Shown here one piece after another: positions 7,935 through 17,396 of a stretch of DNA of 64,000 bases. The position numbers and the translations under genes are program-made. The notes under the pieces were generated by a model. The model had not been told where the DNA came from and did no database searches. It worked only from the letters and a program-made list of their open reading frames with translations. Source of the DNA: Bradyrhizobium quebecense. GTDB lineage: Bacteria > Pseudomonadota > Alphaproteobacteria > Rhizobiales > Xanthobacteraceae. The DNA lies in the NCBI RefSeq assembly GCF_013373795.3, contig NZ_CP088022.1, forward strand, positions 5,270,001-5,334,000, in the 5' to 3' direction. The stretch's first letter is position 1, and every line of letters begins with the position of its first letter.

Positions 7935-8546
7935 TCAGCGCTCCGCGAAGGCGAGCTTGGCGCCGAGCAGGGCAAAGCCCGCGGCAAAGCTGCGCCGCAG
8001 CCAGGCCATCACCTTCGGGCGGGTGATGACGCGGTCGCGCACCGACGCCGCGAACAGCCCGTAGACTGCGAACACCGCAAAGGTCATCGCCATGAACACA
8101 CCGCTGAGCTCGACCATCCGCGCCAGCGGGTGGGGTTCGTCGATGGCGATGAACTGCGGCAAGAAGGCCAGGAAGAAGATCGACAGCTTTGGATTGAGGA
8201 TGTTGATCAGGATCGCGGTCACGATCACCCGCCCGCTCGAGCGCGGCTTGATCTCGGTGTCGACGGCGAGCGCGCCGCGCTCGCGCAGCGCCTGCCAGGC
8301 CATATAGAGCAGATAGACCACGCCGCCCCATTTCAGCGCCGCGAACGCCATCGCGCTGGTGTGCAGGATGGCGGCAAGGCCGAGCATCGCCGCGATCATC
8401 TGCGGCACGATCCCGAGCGTGCAGCCGAACGCCGCCGCCACGCTCGCGCGCGAGCCTCGGGTCAGCGCCACCGCCAGGGTGTAGAGCACGCCGGTGCCGG
8501 GCGAGGCGACCACGATCAGGGTGGTCAGCAGGAAGGACCAGGTCAT
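7935..8546 (-). CDS. LysE/RhtB-family amino-acid exporter
   Basis: A 203-residue inner-membrane protein with six predicted helices and the LysE-family N-terminal signature SPGTGVLYTLAVALTRG. LysE/RhtB proteins export amino acids such as lysine, homoserine or threonine; the substrate cannot be read from sequence. The start at ATG 8546 is chosen because the family begins directly with the first helix; the 12 upstream residues are probably not translated. It is unrelated in position to the second family member at 32661-33278. Confidence 0.85.
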   Translation of the reverse strand: MTWSFLLTTLIVVASPGTGVLYTLAVALTRGSRASVAAAFGCTLGIVPQMIAAMLGLAAILHTSAMAFAALKWGGVVYLLYMAWQALRERGALAVDTEIKPRSSGRVIVTAILINILNPKLSIFFLAFLPQFIAIDEPHPLARMVELSGVFMAMTFAVFAVYGLFAASVRDRVITRPKVMAWLRRSFAAGFALLGAKLAFAER

Positions 8547-8681
8547 TTCAAAATCCCCAGGGACATCAGCCGCCAATATCACGTCCCGCCCCCGGGGCGG
8601 AAGCAGCCACCGGCCGGCGGCTCCTCCCCCGCGCTGACAACTCTGTTATGAGGGCCCTGGGCTTGTCAGGACCTGGTCTTG

Positions 8682-9083
8682 TCAGAACCTGCGGACCCCA
8701 CCGCCCGACAGCGCCGACGCCTTCGTCTCGGCGACGCGGATCACGTCCAGCGGCGCCCAGGGTTTTGCCCAGAACGTCGCGCCGTCAGGCAGGCGCTGCC
8801 GCAGCGGCTTGCCCGAGGTCACGATCACATCGAGATCGGGGTTGTAAATCTTGGCGACATAGGCGAGCTCGACGCCGGTCATGTTTCCGGCCAACTCGAC
8901 GTCCGTCAACATCAGCACGACACTGTCGCCGTTGCTCCGCAGCACCAATTCCGCGGCCTCCGCGCTCTCGCAGGAGATGACCTCGAACTCGCTCTCCTCG
9001 AGCAGCAATTCGATCATCTCGCGCTGCATCGGGTCGTCTTCGACAACCAGGGCCTTCGCACGACAGGGTCTCGATTGTCCCAT
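8682..9083 (-). CDS. Single-domain response regulator (CheY-like)
   Basis: A 133-residue cytosolic receiver protein with no output domain. The acidic pair ED/DD (about 15-17), the phospho-acceptor Asp in MLTDVELAG (about 61), Thr/Ser in VIVTSGK (about 89) and Lys in WAKPW (about 107) are all in place. AAGGGAGG lies upstream of the ATG at 9083. The same frame stays open far upstream, but that part is antisense to the SDR gene and not coding. No partner histidine kinase is nearby. Confidence 0.85.
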   Translation of the reverse strand: MGQSRPCRAKALVVEDDPMQREMIELLLEESEFEVISCESAEAAELVLRSNGDSVVLMLTDVELAGNMTGVELAYVAKIYNPDLDVIVTSGKPLRQRLPDGATFWAKPWAPLDVIRVAETKASALSGGGVRRF

Positions 9084-9240
9084 GGCTGGGCCTCCCTTGG
9101 GTTGAATGCCTCGGTTTGAGAGTGTGACGAGGGTCAAACACCTGGGCGCTGGATAGTTCGGTTCCAATCTGAAAAAATGGGGAAACCCGCCGTGTTCCTC
9201 ACGGCTCCGCCACCCCTCGTTGAGATGGAGCTGACCTGAC

Positions 9241-10106
9241 ATGACCGCGATCTCTGGATCTGCCGCCGCCGTAACCGGGGCCGCCAGCGGCATCGGCCGC
9301 GCGCTCGCGCATGAACTGGCGCTGCGCGGTTGCGATCTGGCGATCGCCGACCGCGACGAGGCCGGCCTGCAGGCCGCCGCCGCCGAGATCGCCAAGGCGA
9401 GCCCGCGCAAGGTCACGGTGCATCGCCTCGATGTCAGCGAGCCCCGGCAGATCACGGCATTTGCCGAGGCCGCCGGCGCCGCCCATCCCGGCTCAACATC
9501 GTGGTCAACAATGCCGGCGTCGCGCTGCTCGGACAGTTCGACGAGATCGAGCAGGCGCAGATGGAGTGGCTGTTCAACATCAATTTCTGGGCCGTGGTGC
9601 ACGGCAGCCGCGCCTTCCTGCCGCTGCTTTCGCGGCAGCGCGAGGCGCATATCGTCAACATCTCCTCGATCTTCGGCATTCTCGCGCCGCCCGGCCAGAG
9701 TGCCTACTGCGCGGCCAAATTCGCGGTGCGCGGCTTCTCGGAAAGCCTGCGCCACGAGCTTGCGGTGGCGAATAGCCCGGTGCGGCTCTCCGTCGTGCAT
9801 CCCGGCGGCGTCGCCACCAACATCGCGCGCAACTCGCGCACCGGCGCCGGCATCACCGACAATGCCCGCCGCTCCGAAGCGATCGAGCGTTTCGACGCGC
9901 TGGCCAGGACCACGCCGACCGCAGCCGCGCAGCGCATCATCGCCGGCATCGAGAAGAACCAGCCGCGCATCTTGATCGGCAAGGACGCCCGCTTCATGGA
10001 TCTGCTGCAACGCTTCCGCCCCGCGACCTACTGGAAGGTGATGCAGCGGCTGATGGAGAAGACGACGGCGCGGCGGCTGGCGCGCGAGGCGGCGAGGGCC
10101 GGTTGA
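9241..10106 (+). pseudogene. Short-chain dehydrogenase/reductase, split by a frameshift
   Basis: An NAD(P)-dependent SDR read in two frames. Frame one (from 9241) gives the cofactor motif TGAASGIGR and the first 80 residues. From about 9490 only another frame continues, with NIVVNNAG, NISSIFG and the catalytic YCAAK, to the stop at 10106. The switch falls around 9485-9495, where AHP must be followed by LNIVVNNAG, and one missing base explains it. Restored, the protein would be about 288 residues and complete. So this is a recent single-base loss or a sequence error. Substrate unknown. Confidence 0.8.
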
Positions 10107-10183
10107 ATGTGCGGCGTCGCGGCGTGAGGCCCTGCAGCGCAGACGCGGCACACACCCGTCGTCCCGGCGAACTCATCAGACCC

Positions 10184-10287
10184 GTCATCCTGAGGTGCGA
10201 GCGGAGTGAGCCTCGAAGGATGCACGGCCCGACCGGTGGCCGTCGACCCTTCGAGACGGCCGCTGCGCGGCCTCCTCAGGGGTGACA
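10184..10287. repeat. Palindromic repeat (GTCATCCTGAGG type)
   Basis: The left arm GTCATCCTGAGG...CTCGAAGGATG and the right arm CCTTCGAGACGGCC...CCTCAGGGGTGAC are imperfect inverted copies around a short centre. It lies between the SDR and FRG genes and could also act as a bidirectional hairpin for these convergent transcripts. Confidence 0.7.
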
Positions 10288-10330
10288 GTGATTCATCTTC
10301 AACGCTGTGCTAATCCGCCCAACGCATACC

Positions 10331-11179
10331 TTACCCTTCCAACTGCTTCTTCACCCCGAGCGCCAGCCGAAACAGCGGATCGCTTCGCTCCGACGGATAG
10401 AGCGCGCTCTTCGTGACCTGCGGGAAATTGTCGTTCTTCCAGAACGACGCCGGCGCGAACGAGAATTTTGCGACCAGCCGCCGGCCGAAATCCATCTCGT
10501 AGGGGAAATAGTTCTCCTTCTGCTCGGTGCCGGACATTTCAGGATATTCGCCGAGCAGATAGCCCTCCTGGATATGCGGCCGCACCGCCGCCGGCGGGCA
10601 GACGCTGGAGAGCCGCACAATCTGCAGGCCGGCCTCGGCGCTCGCGGTGATCGCGCCGCTGAGGTTCGGCACGCCCAGCACATAGAGGAAGGCGGTGCCG
10701 GTCTCCGCCAGCGACGCAAACGACGCCGCGATCCGGATCGAATGGGTGACGTCGAGCAGCGGCGTGGTGCAGACCTCGTAATGCTGCAGGATCGACCAGC
10801 GCAGGATGCGATGCCGTTTCAGCCGCTCCAGCCCGAGCAGCTTTGCTTTCGCGTATTCCGCAATCAGGATCTGCTCGGCGCGGGCCAGCGCCGCGAACCG
10901 CGACGCCAGCGTCGCGCGGTCCGGATTGCCGCGGCCGGCCCGGAACAGCGTCGGCTTCAGCGACGAGTTGCGCTTGACGTTCCTGAAATCGGCGCCCTGG
11001 CCGCGAAACAGCAGCACATGGTCGCGGTTGAGGAATTGCAACTCGGCGATCTTGGTCGCGAGCTCGAGATAGGAGCCAACGCGATGGCCCGGCCCCTCCC
11101 GCACCGCCGCGTTCTTCGCGATCTGGCATCCGCGGCGGTCAAAGAACGACCAGATTTTTTGGCTGCCGATGGTTTCCAT
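10331..11179 (-). CDS. FRG-domain protein
   Basis: A 282-residue cytosolic protein with the FRG domain, named for its Phe-Arg-Gly motif, here LLFRGQG at about 56-62. Around it are the family's usual blocks: a PTLFR segment, a long helix region, LQHYEVCTTPLLDVTHS (about 131-147) and a later FLYV strand. FRG proteins are widespread in bacteria and phages, sometimes beside toxin or defence genes, and their biochemical role is largely unsettled. Here the neighbours are ordinary chromosomal genes, so the context does not support a defence system. Confidence 0.75.
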   Translation of the reverse strand: METIGSQKIWSFFDRRGCQIAKNAAVREGPGHRVGSYLELATKIAELQFLNRDHVLLFRGQGADFRNVKRNSSLKPTLFRAGRGNPDRATLASRFAALARAEQILIAEYAKAKLLGLERLKRHRILRWSILQHYEVCTTPLLDVTHSIRIAASFASLAETGTAFLYVLGVPNLSGAITASAEAGLQIVRLSSVCPPAAVRPHIQEGYLLGEYPEMSGTEQKENYFPYEMDFGRRLVAKFSFAPASFWKNDNFPQVTKSALYPSERSDPLFRLALGVKKQLEG

Positions 11180-11196
11180 GGCCCAACTCTCAACCC

Positions 11197-11300
11197 GTCA
11201 TTCCGGGGCTCGCGAAGCGAGAGCCCGGAATCCGTTTCTTCATGCGTGATGCGGCCTGATGGATTGCGGGCCTGCGCCTATCGGCGCATCCCGGAATGAC
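11197..11300. repeat. Palindromic repeat (GTCATTCCGGG type)
   Basis: It begins GTCATTCCGGGGCTCGCG, contains the short perfect dyad CTCGCGAAGCGAG and ends CATCCCGGAATGAC, so its outer ends pair. It lies between the FRG gene and the transglycosylase gene. Confidence 0.7.
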
Positions 11301-11321
11301 GGCCGTGGACGTAGCCCGCCC

Positions 11322-12128
11322 TCACCGCCCGATGAGCTGATCGGCAAAATACCCGATGGTCTTGCGATAGATCACCGCCCTGTTCCACTCGCGCATCGCC
11401 TCGAAATTCGCGCTGCCTTCGCCATAGGGCGCGCCCATCTTGAAGCCGCTCGAGTGTAACAGGTTCGCGGTCGAGGCCAGCACGTCGGGCACCGAGTGGC
11501 GCAGATCGACATGGCCGTCGCCGTCGAAATCGACGCCATACTTGATGTAGGACGACGGAAGGAATTGCGTCTGGCCGATCTCGCCGGCATAGGCGCCGAT
11601 CATGTCGTTGAGCCTGAGGTCGCCGCGCTGCAGGATCTTGAGCGCGGCGAGCAACTCGCCCTGGAACAGGTCGGTGCGGCGGCAATCATGCGCCAGCGTG
11701 GCGAGCACCCGGAACACCGGCAGCTTTCCCATGTCGCCCTTGCCGAAATCGGTCTCCAGCCCCCAGATCGCGACCAGGATCTGGCGCGGCACGCCGTATT
11801 GCTGCTCGATCTTCGAGAGCAGCGCGGCGTGCCGCTGCAACATGGCGCGGCCGCCATTGATGCGCCCGGCGCCGACGCGGGTTGCGACATACTGCTCGAA
11901 GGTCTTGTTGAAGGTGTAGCGCTGCCGCCGGTCGAAGGCGAGCACCCCGCCATCCTGCTGCACGCCACCGAGCGCCTGCGAGATCACGTCCTGCCGGATG
12001 CCGGCCGCGGCTGCCTCCTGCGAGAACGACTGGACGAAGGCCGGGAAACTGCCGCCGCAGCGGGCGGCATAAGAGGGGGTGGCAAGCAGCAAGGCGCCGA
12101 ACACAACCGCCAAACGACACCTGAGCAT
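11322..12128 (-). CDS. MltB-type lytic murein transglycosylase
   Basis: A 268-residue periplasmic enzyme cleaving the MurNAc-GlcNAc bond to give 1,6-anhydro ends. A signal peptide (1-21) is followed by an SLT_2/MltB domain over nearly the whole mature protein. The catalytic glutamate is Glu125 in WGLETDFGK, followed by the family motifs YAGEIGQTQFLPSSY and DFDGDGHVDL. There is no lipobox and no C-terminal peptidoglycan-binding domain, so it is shorter than multi-domain relatives. The DUF817 gene lies 55 bases upstream in the same direction. Confidence 0.85.
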   Translation of the reverse strand: MLRCRLAVVFGALLLATPSYAARCGGSFPAFVQSFSQEAAAAGIRQDVISQALGGVQQDGGVLAFDRRQRYTFNKTFEQYVATRVGAGRINGGRAMLQRHAALLSKIEQQYGVPRQILVAIWGLETDFGKGDMGKLPVFRVLATLAHDCRRTDLFQGELLAALKILQRGDLRLNDMIGAYAGEIGQTQFLPSSYIKYGVDFDGDGHVDLRHSVPDVLASTANLLHSSGFKMGAPYGEGSANFEAMREWNRAVIYRKTIGYFADQLIGR

Positions 12129-12183
12129 GCAACAATCCCTCCTGCTTCGAATGGCCGATCATGCCACGGAGCAAACGAAGCAG

Positions 12184-13143
12184 TCAAAGCGTCGGCACCG
12201 ACGCTTGACCGGTGACCTCGTCGTCCCGCCGCCGCACGCCGGCACCCGCATTCTCGAATCTCCACTTCCGCGGCGGATTGACCAGGCTGACCAGCGTGTA
12301 GCTGATGATCAGAAGCAGGAACCAGGAGCCGAGCTTGTCGATCGAGACCATCGACCAGCCGAGCCGCTGCGACGGATAGAGCCAGGTTTTGGTGAAGGTG
12401 CCGATGTTCTCGGTGAACCAGATGAACAGCGCCACCAGCACGAGGCCGAGCAGCAGCGGCATCGAGCGGTAGCTGGTCCAGACCTTGAAATGGACGCTGG
12501 CGCGGCCGAACAGCCAGATCGCCCAGCCGAACAGCAGCCAGCGCAGGTCGATGACGTAGTGATGGCTGAAGAAGTTGACATAGATCGCGACGCTGAGGAC
12601 GATCAGGCCGAGGCGGCGCGGATGCTGCGAGAAGCGGAAATCGAACAGTCGCCAGCAGCGGCAGATGTAGCTGCCGATGCAGGAATACATGAAGCCCGAG
12701 AACAGCGGCACGCCGCCGATATGGAAGATGCTGGACTCCGGATAGATCCAGGACCCGACCGAGGTCTTGAAAATCTCCATCGCCGTGCCGACGACATGGT
12801 AGATCAGGACGACCCTGGCCTCCTCCCATGTCTCGAGCTTTCCTGCCAGTAGCGCGGCCTGAACGGCGAGCATGCAGAGAAACAGGAAATCGTAGCGCGA
12901 AAGCGCCGCGTCCGGCGGATAGAAGCGCCAGGTGCCGATCATCAGCGCCACCGCGATGCTGCCGAACAGGCAGGCCCAGGCCTGCTTCACGCCGAAGCGC
13001 AGGAATTCGTAGAGACCCGCGGTCCAGCGGCGCTGGGCCATGAACAGGCCGAGGCGATGCTCGCCGGTGATGAAGCGGCGCAACGGCGGCCAGTTGGCCG
13101 CGGCGCTCGCGATCGGTCTGACTGGTGTCAGCTTGTGATGCAC
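12184..13143 (-). CDS. DUF817 integral membrane protein
   Basis: A 319-residue inner-membrane protein with eight or nine hydrophobic helices. Conserved-looking blocks include GLYEFLRFGVKQAWACLFG, ETWEEARVVLIYH, MEIFKTSVGSWIYPE and FFSHHYVIDLRW, which fit the DUF817 (YoaT-like) family. No function is established for the family. The gene appears to start with GTG at 13143. It is upstream of, and may be co-transcribed with, the MltB-type gene. A cell-envelope role is only suggested by that neighbour. Confidence 0.7.
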   Translation of the reverse strand: MHHKLTPVRPIASAAANWPPLRRFITGEHRLGLFMAQRRWTAGLYEFLRFGVKQAWACLFGSIAVALMIGTWRFYPPDAALSRYDFLFLCMLAVQAALLAGKLETWEEARVVLIYHVVGTAMEIFKTSVGSWIYPESSIFHIGGVPLFSGFMYSCIGSYICRCWRLFDFRFSQHPRRLGLIVLSVAIYVNFFSHHYVIDLRWLLFGWAIWLFGRASVHFKVWTSYRSMPLLLGLVLVALFIWFTENIGTFTKTWLYPSQRLGWSMVSIDKLGSWFLLLIISYTLVSLVNPPRKWRFENAGAGVRRRDDEVTGQASVPTL

Positions 13144-13201
13144 GCCGCGGACGATGGCGGCGGATCACGGTCGCAGCGCGGCGGAGTTGTGCAGATTGCC
13201 C

Positions 13202-13612
13202 TCAATCCCTGAGCTGCCGCTCCAGATCGACGAAGTCGATCTCCGCCCAGCGCTCGGAGATCCTGCCGTCGTGAATCCGCCAGAACGTCATGCCGCGGAA
13301 TTCGACGTGGCGGCCGGTCGGGGCAATGCCGCGCCACGGGCTGCGGTGCCGGCCGCGCCAGACGAAGCGGCCCGCGACGATGTCGCGCTCGGCCACCAGG
13401 CATTCCGCCACCGCCGACAGATCGGCAAAGGTCGCGTGCATGGCCGTCGCATGCGCGATCACTTCCTCCGCGCTGATCCGCTTGCCGACGGCATGATCGA
13501 AGAAGTCGGACGCCAGCTGCGCGCGGATCGCATCGGGATCGAGACGATTGGTCACGGCGTCGCAATGCGCGAGCACCAGCGCCTTGTTGGCGTCGAGGGT
13601 GGCGTTGGACAT
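13202..13612 (-). CDS. SnoaL-like (NTF2-fold) polyketide-cyclase family protein
   Basis: A 136-residue single-domain protein from ATG 13612, matching the SnoaL/ester-cyclase branch of the NTF2-like fold. It has an N-terminal helix ending in FFDHAVG, a central HATFADL, and the C-terminal core FRGMTFWRIHDGRISERWAEID. The GRI-E-W block is typical of the family. Members act on polyketides or as general small-ligand pockets; the substrate is not evident. It reads in the same direction as the DUF817 gene. Confidence 0.75.
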   Translation of the reverse strand: MSNATLDANKALVLAHCDAVTNRLDPDAIRAQLASDFFDHAVGKRISAEEVIAHATAMHATFADLSAVAECLVAERDIVAGRFVWRGRHRSPWRGIAPTGRHVEFRGMTFWRIHDGRISERWAEIDFVDLERQLRD

Positions 13613-14134
13613 CGGCGGGGCCTTCAATCAAAATAAAAGTTGCAGAAAAGGAAGGATGCGCCTCATACGCGAATCGAACCGGACGGTGCAAGTGACGATG
13701 GTCAGAAAAAACTCCGCTTTCGACCGGCGCGCGTTTCTATTCCGAAGCGAAAGGCGGTCGCCGGGAACGTGCGGCGACTTGCGCGCGGGCTGCCGCTCCC
13801 GGAGCCAGCCCGATGCGTACGGCATAACCAGCCGGCATGCCGGCGGTAACATCATCCGACGGCTCGACCATGCCGGTGGCATGCAAGCAGCGGCGCATGG
13901 CATCCGACGGCGCCTGCGCTGGAGCAATTCAGGGCGCGATGCGTGAACGCCGGAGGCATCGGCTGCGACCAAGAAGCACGAATTCGGCTCGCCGGTTCCG
14001 CGCCACGCGCGACCGGCCGCCGTGTCTTGTTCATGCAAAGACGCCGCAAAAGCGTCGTGGGCCTGATGCGACCAAGCCGTCATTAGCGGGGAACACGATC
14101 CGATGACGGACGACACGATGAGGATGTGCCATCG
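13613..14134. other. Gene-free stretch upstream of the CHAT gene
   Basis: About 520 bases without a credible gene. It contains the perfect dyad GCCGGCATGCCGGC near 13831. The variant phrases CATCCGACGGC and CATGCCGGTGGCATG suggest decayed repeats. It must carry the divergent promoters for the SnoaL-like gene (leftward) and the TPR-CHAT gene (rightward). I see no consensus promoter. Confidence 0.35.
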
Positions 14135-16969
14135 ATGACGATCACCGGGGGGTTCGTACGTGCGCGCAGGGCTGCCGCATCGCTCAGCATCATCCTTACG
14201 CTCGGCGCGACACTGACCGGAACAGCAGGCACTGCCGCCGCGCAGGACGCCCGCGCCAAGCGAGCGCCGGCGCAAGGCACCGGGAGCACGCAGGCGATCG
14301 CCGTGCAGATGAAGAACGCCATCGCGCTGACGCGCGGCGGCAAGTTCGACGCGGGCTATGCACAGCTGCTTACGGCACTGAATGCGGCGGACAAGCTCGA
14401 CGACGCGCAGTTCGTCATGGAGCAATATTTCGACGCGACGGCCACGCTGCGCGCGGTGAAACGCGATGACCTCGCCGAGAAGCTGTTCGTGCGGGCGTTC
14501 CAGGGCAAGGCTGCCGCGCAATCGCCGCCCGGCAATGCCGATGTGCTCCTGATGTACGCGATCCTCATATCCGACCACGCCAGGATCGCGGAGGCGGTCC
14601 CGCTCTACATGAAGGCGATCGCGGCCTTCAACGCCTATTGGGGCGAAGGCTCCGAGGAATCGCTGATCGCGAGCGACAAGCTCGCGGTGGCGCTGTCGGC
14701 CAACGGCTCGGCCGCGTCGGCGACCAATATCGGCCGGCGCAATTTCGAGCGCGCGGAAAAGGCGCTGGGGCCCGACCACCGCACCACCTGGAAGCTCGCC
14801 AACAATTATGCCGACATGCTGCGCGAAATCGGCGCGCCGGCGAAGGCGCTCGAGCTCGACCTGTTCGCGATCGAGAAGCGCGCCAAGCATTACGGCGAGA
14901 ACCATCTCAATACGCTGGTGACGGTCAACAACGCCGGACAGGATTTCCTCAATCTCGGCCGTTTCGACGACGCCCGCCGCTACTTCCGCCGGCATCGCGC
15001 GATCGCGACCGTGCTCGCGCCGAAGGACCCGAGCTTCGCCGGCCAGGCCGACGCCTGGCTGTTCTACACCGACATGCTCGCCGCCGGCGACGCCGCGATG
15101 CCGCAAGCCGACCTGGAGCGGCTGGAGGCGATCGTCGCCAATGAGGAGAATTTCGCGGACTTCCTGCGCATCAAGGCCGCGGTGCTGGCGGCCGGCCGAC
15201 GCGAGCAGCGCGGCGAGCGAGATGCGGGCATGCGGCTGCGCGAGACCGCGCTTGCGATTTCGACCCGCGCCTTCACCGCGCAGCATCCGCTCAGCTTCGA
15301 GATCAAGCTCGGCATCGCGGTTGCCCTGATCGCGACCGATCCGAACCGCGCCGTGCAGAACTTCACCGCGCTCGACCGCGAGATGTTCGACTGGATGAAG
15401 CGCGAGGTTGGCACATCAGGCGATCGCGCCGTCGCGGAAGCGATCCGCGCCCATGCCGACCATCTGCTGTTCGCGTTCGGCCGCTTCGCCACCGGGGCCG
15501 GGTCAGCCGTGGCCCAGCCGGCGTTTGCCGCTGCCGTGCTGCGCTGGAAGACGCTCGGCGGCGGTGATGCCACGGCGCTGCGCCGGCTCGAGACGCAAAT
15601 GGCGGGCAAGGACGAGGAGACCGCGGCGCTGCTGCGCGCGGCGCTGCGGCTCAACGGCGAGAAGCAGGAGCTGTTCTCCTCGGGCAATATCGACGACTGG
15701 GCGAGGTCCGTGTGGCAGCGGCAGGACGCGACCGAGAAGGCGCTGAACAAGCGGCTCGATGCGATCGGCGTGAAGCTGCCGCAGGACCCGATCCGCCCCT
15801 CGCAGCTGCTCGCGCCTGACGAAGCCGTCATCAACTACTTCATCACGCGGCAATGGAAGGCGGACCGCCAGTCGAAGCAGCCGCTGGCGGCGACCGTGCT
15901 CTACGCCATCGTCGAGACCGCAACGAGCGAGCCGCGCGTGATCGATCTCGGCGATCCCGGCCGGATGGTCGACACCGGCGTGCGGACCGAGATCGCGCGG
16001 TTGCGTGCGACGCAGGCCGCCGCGCCGGATCGCGACGCCAAGACAGCAGACGACAAGGCAGCAGACAACAAGGCGCTCGACAGCAAAGGCCGTTTCCAGA
16101 ACCTCCGCGCGCGGTTGTTCGCGCCGCTGGAGCCTGCCCTGAAGGACAAGACAACGCTCTATGTGGTGCCCGACGGATTCCTGTTTGCCGTGCCGTTCTC
16201 GCTGCTGCCCGGCGCCGACGGCGGGCTGCTCGAGGACAGGTACACCATCCGGATGCTGACCAGCCCCGAAGCGCTGATCGCAATCCATGCGCGCGAGACG
16301 CTCGACCGGACGGGCGCGATGCTGCTCGCCGGCGGCCTCGAATACAGCCAGCCCGGGCCGATGCCCCTGCCCGGCACGAAGGCCGAGATCGAGGCGATCG
16401 CCAAGCTCGCCCGCGCGCGCCGCGCGCCGGTCGAGATGCTGACCGGGCGCGGCGTCAGCGAAGCTGTGCTGCGCGAGGCGATCGGCAAGGCCCGCATTGC
16501 GCATCTGGCGACCCACGGCTTCTATCACGACAGCACGGCGTCCGGCCTCGACACGCTCTGGCAAAGCGGCATCGTGCTGTCCGGCGCCGGCGACAGCCGT
16601 TGGCCGCTGCGCGACGACAAGGACGGCTATCTCTATGCGTTCGAGGTGATGGACTGGGACCTGTCCGGCCTCGATCTGCTGGTGCTCTCGGCCTGCGAGA
16701 CCGGCCGCGGCGACGAGAGTTTTGTCAGCGGCCTGCGCGGCCTGCCGACCGCGCTCGGCATCGCCGGCGCCCGCCGCGCGCTCCTGACGCTGTGGCCAGT
16801 CGCCGACGAGGGCACTGCCAACTTCACCGTCCGCTTTTATGAGCACCTGGCGGAGGGCCTGACCTATTCGGATGCGCTGCGCCAGACCCGGCGCGATGCG
16901 CGCGACGGCAAGGTCGCGGGCGCCAGGGACGCGAGCGTGTGGGCGGCGTTCGTGCTGTTCGAGGGCTGA
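14135..16969 (+). CDS. Exported TPR-CHAT domain protein (caspase-like peptidase fold)
   Basis: A 944-residue protein from ATG 14135; GTG 14126 is also in frame. Residues 1-36 form a signal peptide ending AAAQ. Residues about 45-420 are helical tetratricopeptide-like repeats, for example HRTTWKLANNYADMLREIGAP and HLNTLVTVNNAGQDFLNLGRFDDA. The C-terminal third is a CHAT domain with the dyad His (about 794, HLATHGFY) and Cys (about 854, LSACETGRG). CHAT proteins include separase-like peptidases, so proteolysis is possible. The intact dyad together with export to the periplasm is notable. No candidate substrate gene is adjacent. Confidence 0.85.
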   Translation: MTITGGFVRARRAAASLSIILTLGATLTGTAGTAAAQDARAKRAPAQGTGSTQAIAVQMKNAIALTRGGKFDAGYAQLLTALNAADKLDDAQFVMEQYFDATATLRAVKRDDLAEKLFVRAFQGKAAAQSPPGNADVLLMYAILISDHARIAEAVPLYMKAIAAFNAYWGEGSEESLIASDKLAVALSANGSAASATNIGRRNFERAEKALGPDHRTTWKLANNYADMLREIGAPAKALELDLFAIEKRAKHYGENHLNTLVTVNNAGQDFLNLGRFDDARRYFRRHRAIATVLAPKDPSFAGQADAWLFYTDMLAAGDAAMPQADLERLEAIVANEENFADFLRIKAAVLAAGRREQRGERDAGMRLRETALAISTRAFTAQHPLSFEIKLGIAVALIATDPNRAVQNFTALDREMFDWMKREVGTSGDRAVAEAIRAHADHLLFAFGRFATGAGSAVAQPAFAAAVLRWKTLGGGDATALRRLETQMAGKDEETAALLRAALRLNGEKQELFSSGNIDDWARSVWQRQDATEKALNKRLDAIGVKLPQDPIRPSQLLAPDEAVINYFITRQWKADRQSKQPLAATVLYAIVETATSEPRVIDLGDPGRMVDTGVRTEIARLRATQAAAPDRDAKTADDKAADNKALDSKGRFQNLRARLFAPLEPALKDKTTLYVVPDGFLFAVPFSLLPGADGGLLEDRYTIRMLTSPEALIAIHARETLDRTGAMLLAGGLEYSQPGPMPLPGTKAEIEAIAKLARARRAPVEMLTGRGVSEAVLREAIGKARIAHLATHGFYHDSTASGLDTLWQSGIVLSGAGDSRWPLRDDKDGYLYAFEVMDWDLSGLDLLVLSACETGRGDESFVSGLRGLPTALGIAGARRALLTLWPVADEGTANFTVRFYEHLAEGLTYSDALRQTRRDARDGKVAGARDASVWAAFVLFEG

Positions 16970-17084
16970 GGCATCGCCCCGCCTTGCGCAAGGGCCGTAC
17001 GCCGCCGAATCATGCAGGGCAGATCGGCACGAGCGGCAGGTAATTTGCTTTGACAGCGGCGGCCTGATCGGGGACAAGCCGCCC

Positions 17085-17321
17085 ATGCCGAAAAAACCCG
17101 GGACCAATCCCAAAGGCGAATTTGCCTTCTTCAACGTCTTCTATGAAGACGGCTCGCAGCGCTCGAACCGCCGCGTGCCCTCGGAGCTGCTGGGCGGCCT
17201 GGACGGCGACGAGCCGGCGCGCGCCTTCCTGCGCGAGCAGGACCGCGAGATCGCCGAAAAGGGCGGCCGCCCGCCGCTCGAGATCAAGACCATCGAGCGC
17301 GTCGGCGCCAAGAAGAAGTAG
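17085..17321 (+). CDS. Small conserved-type hypothetical protein
   Basis: A 78-residue charged, soluble protein without signal peptide or membrane segment. It begins with a basic MPKKPGTNPKG stretch, then FAFFNVFYEDGSQRSNRRVPSE, an acidic middle and a lysine tail. The composition is protein-like with good codon use, and GGGGA precedes the start. I do not recognise a named family. It stands alone between the CHAT gene and a repeat cluster. Confidence 0.6.
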   Translation: MPKKPGTNPKGEFAFFNVFYEDGSQRSNRRVPSELLGGLDGDEPARAFLREQDREIAEKGGRPPLEIKTIERVGAKKK

Positions 17322-17396
17322 CGCGCGGGCCGGTCACATCTGACAACGTATCCGCTGAGCTGTCGTCTCCGCACACCGCAAGCGTCGGAGCAAGCG

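Noticed and set aside
9084..10151. N-terminal extension of the response regulator frame
   Set aside because: The real regulator begins at 9083 with a ribosome site; the upstream part is antisense to the SDR gene.
10331..11179. FRG gene as part of a defence island
   Set aside because: Neighbours are ordinary chromosomal genes and there is no nuclease, helicase or toxin next to it.
15503..17134. A 543-residue frame antisense to the CHAT gene
   Set aside because: No domain, and it overlaps a gene with clear CHAT motifs.
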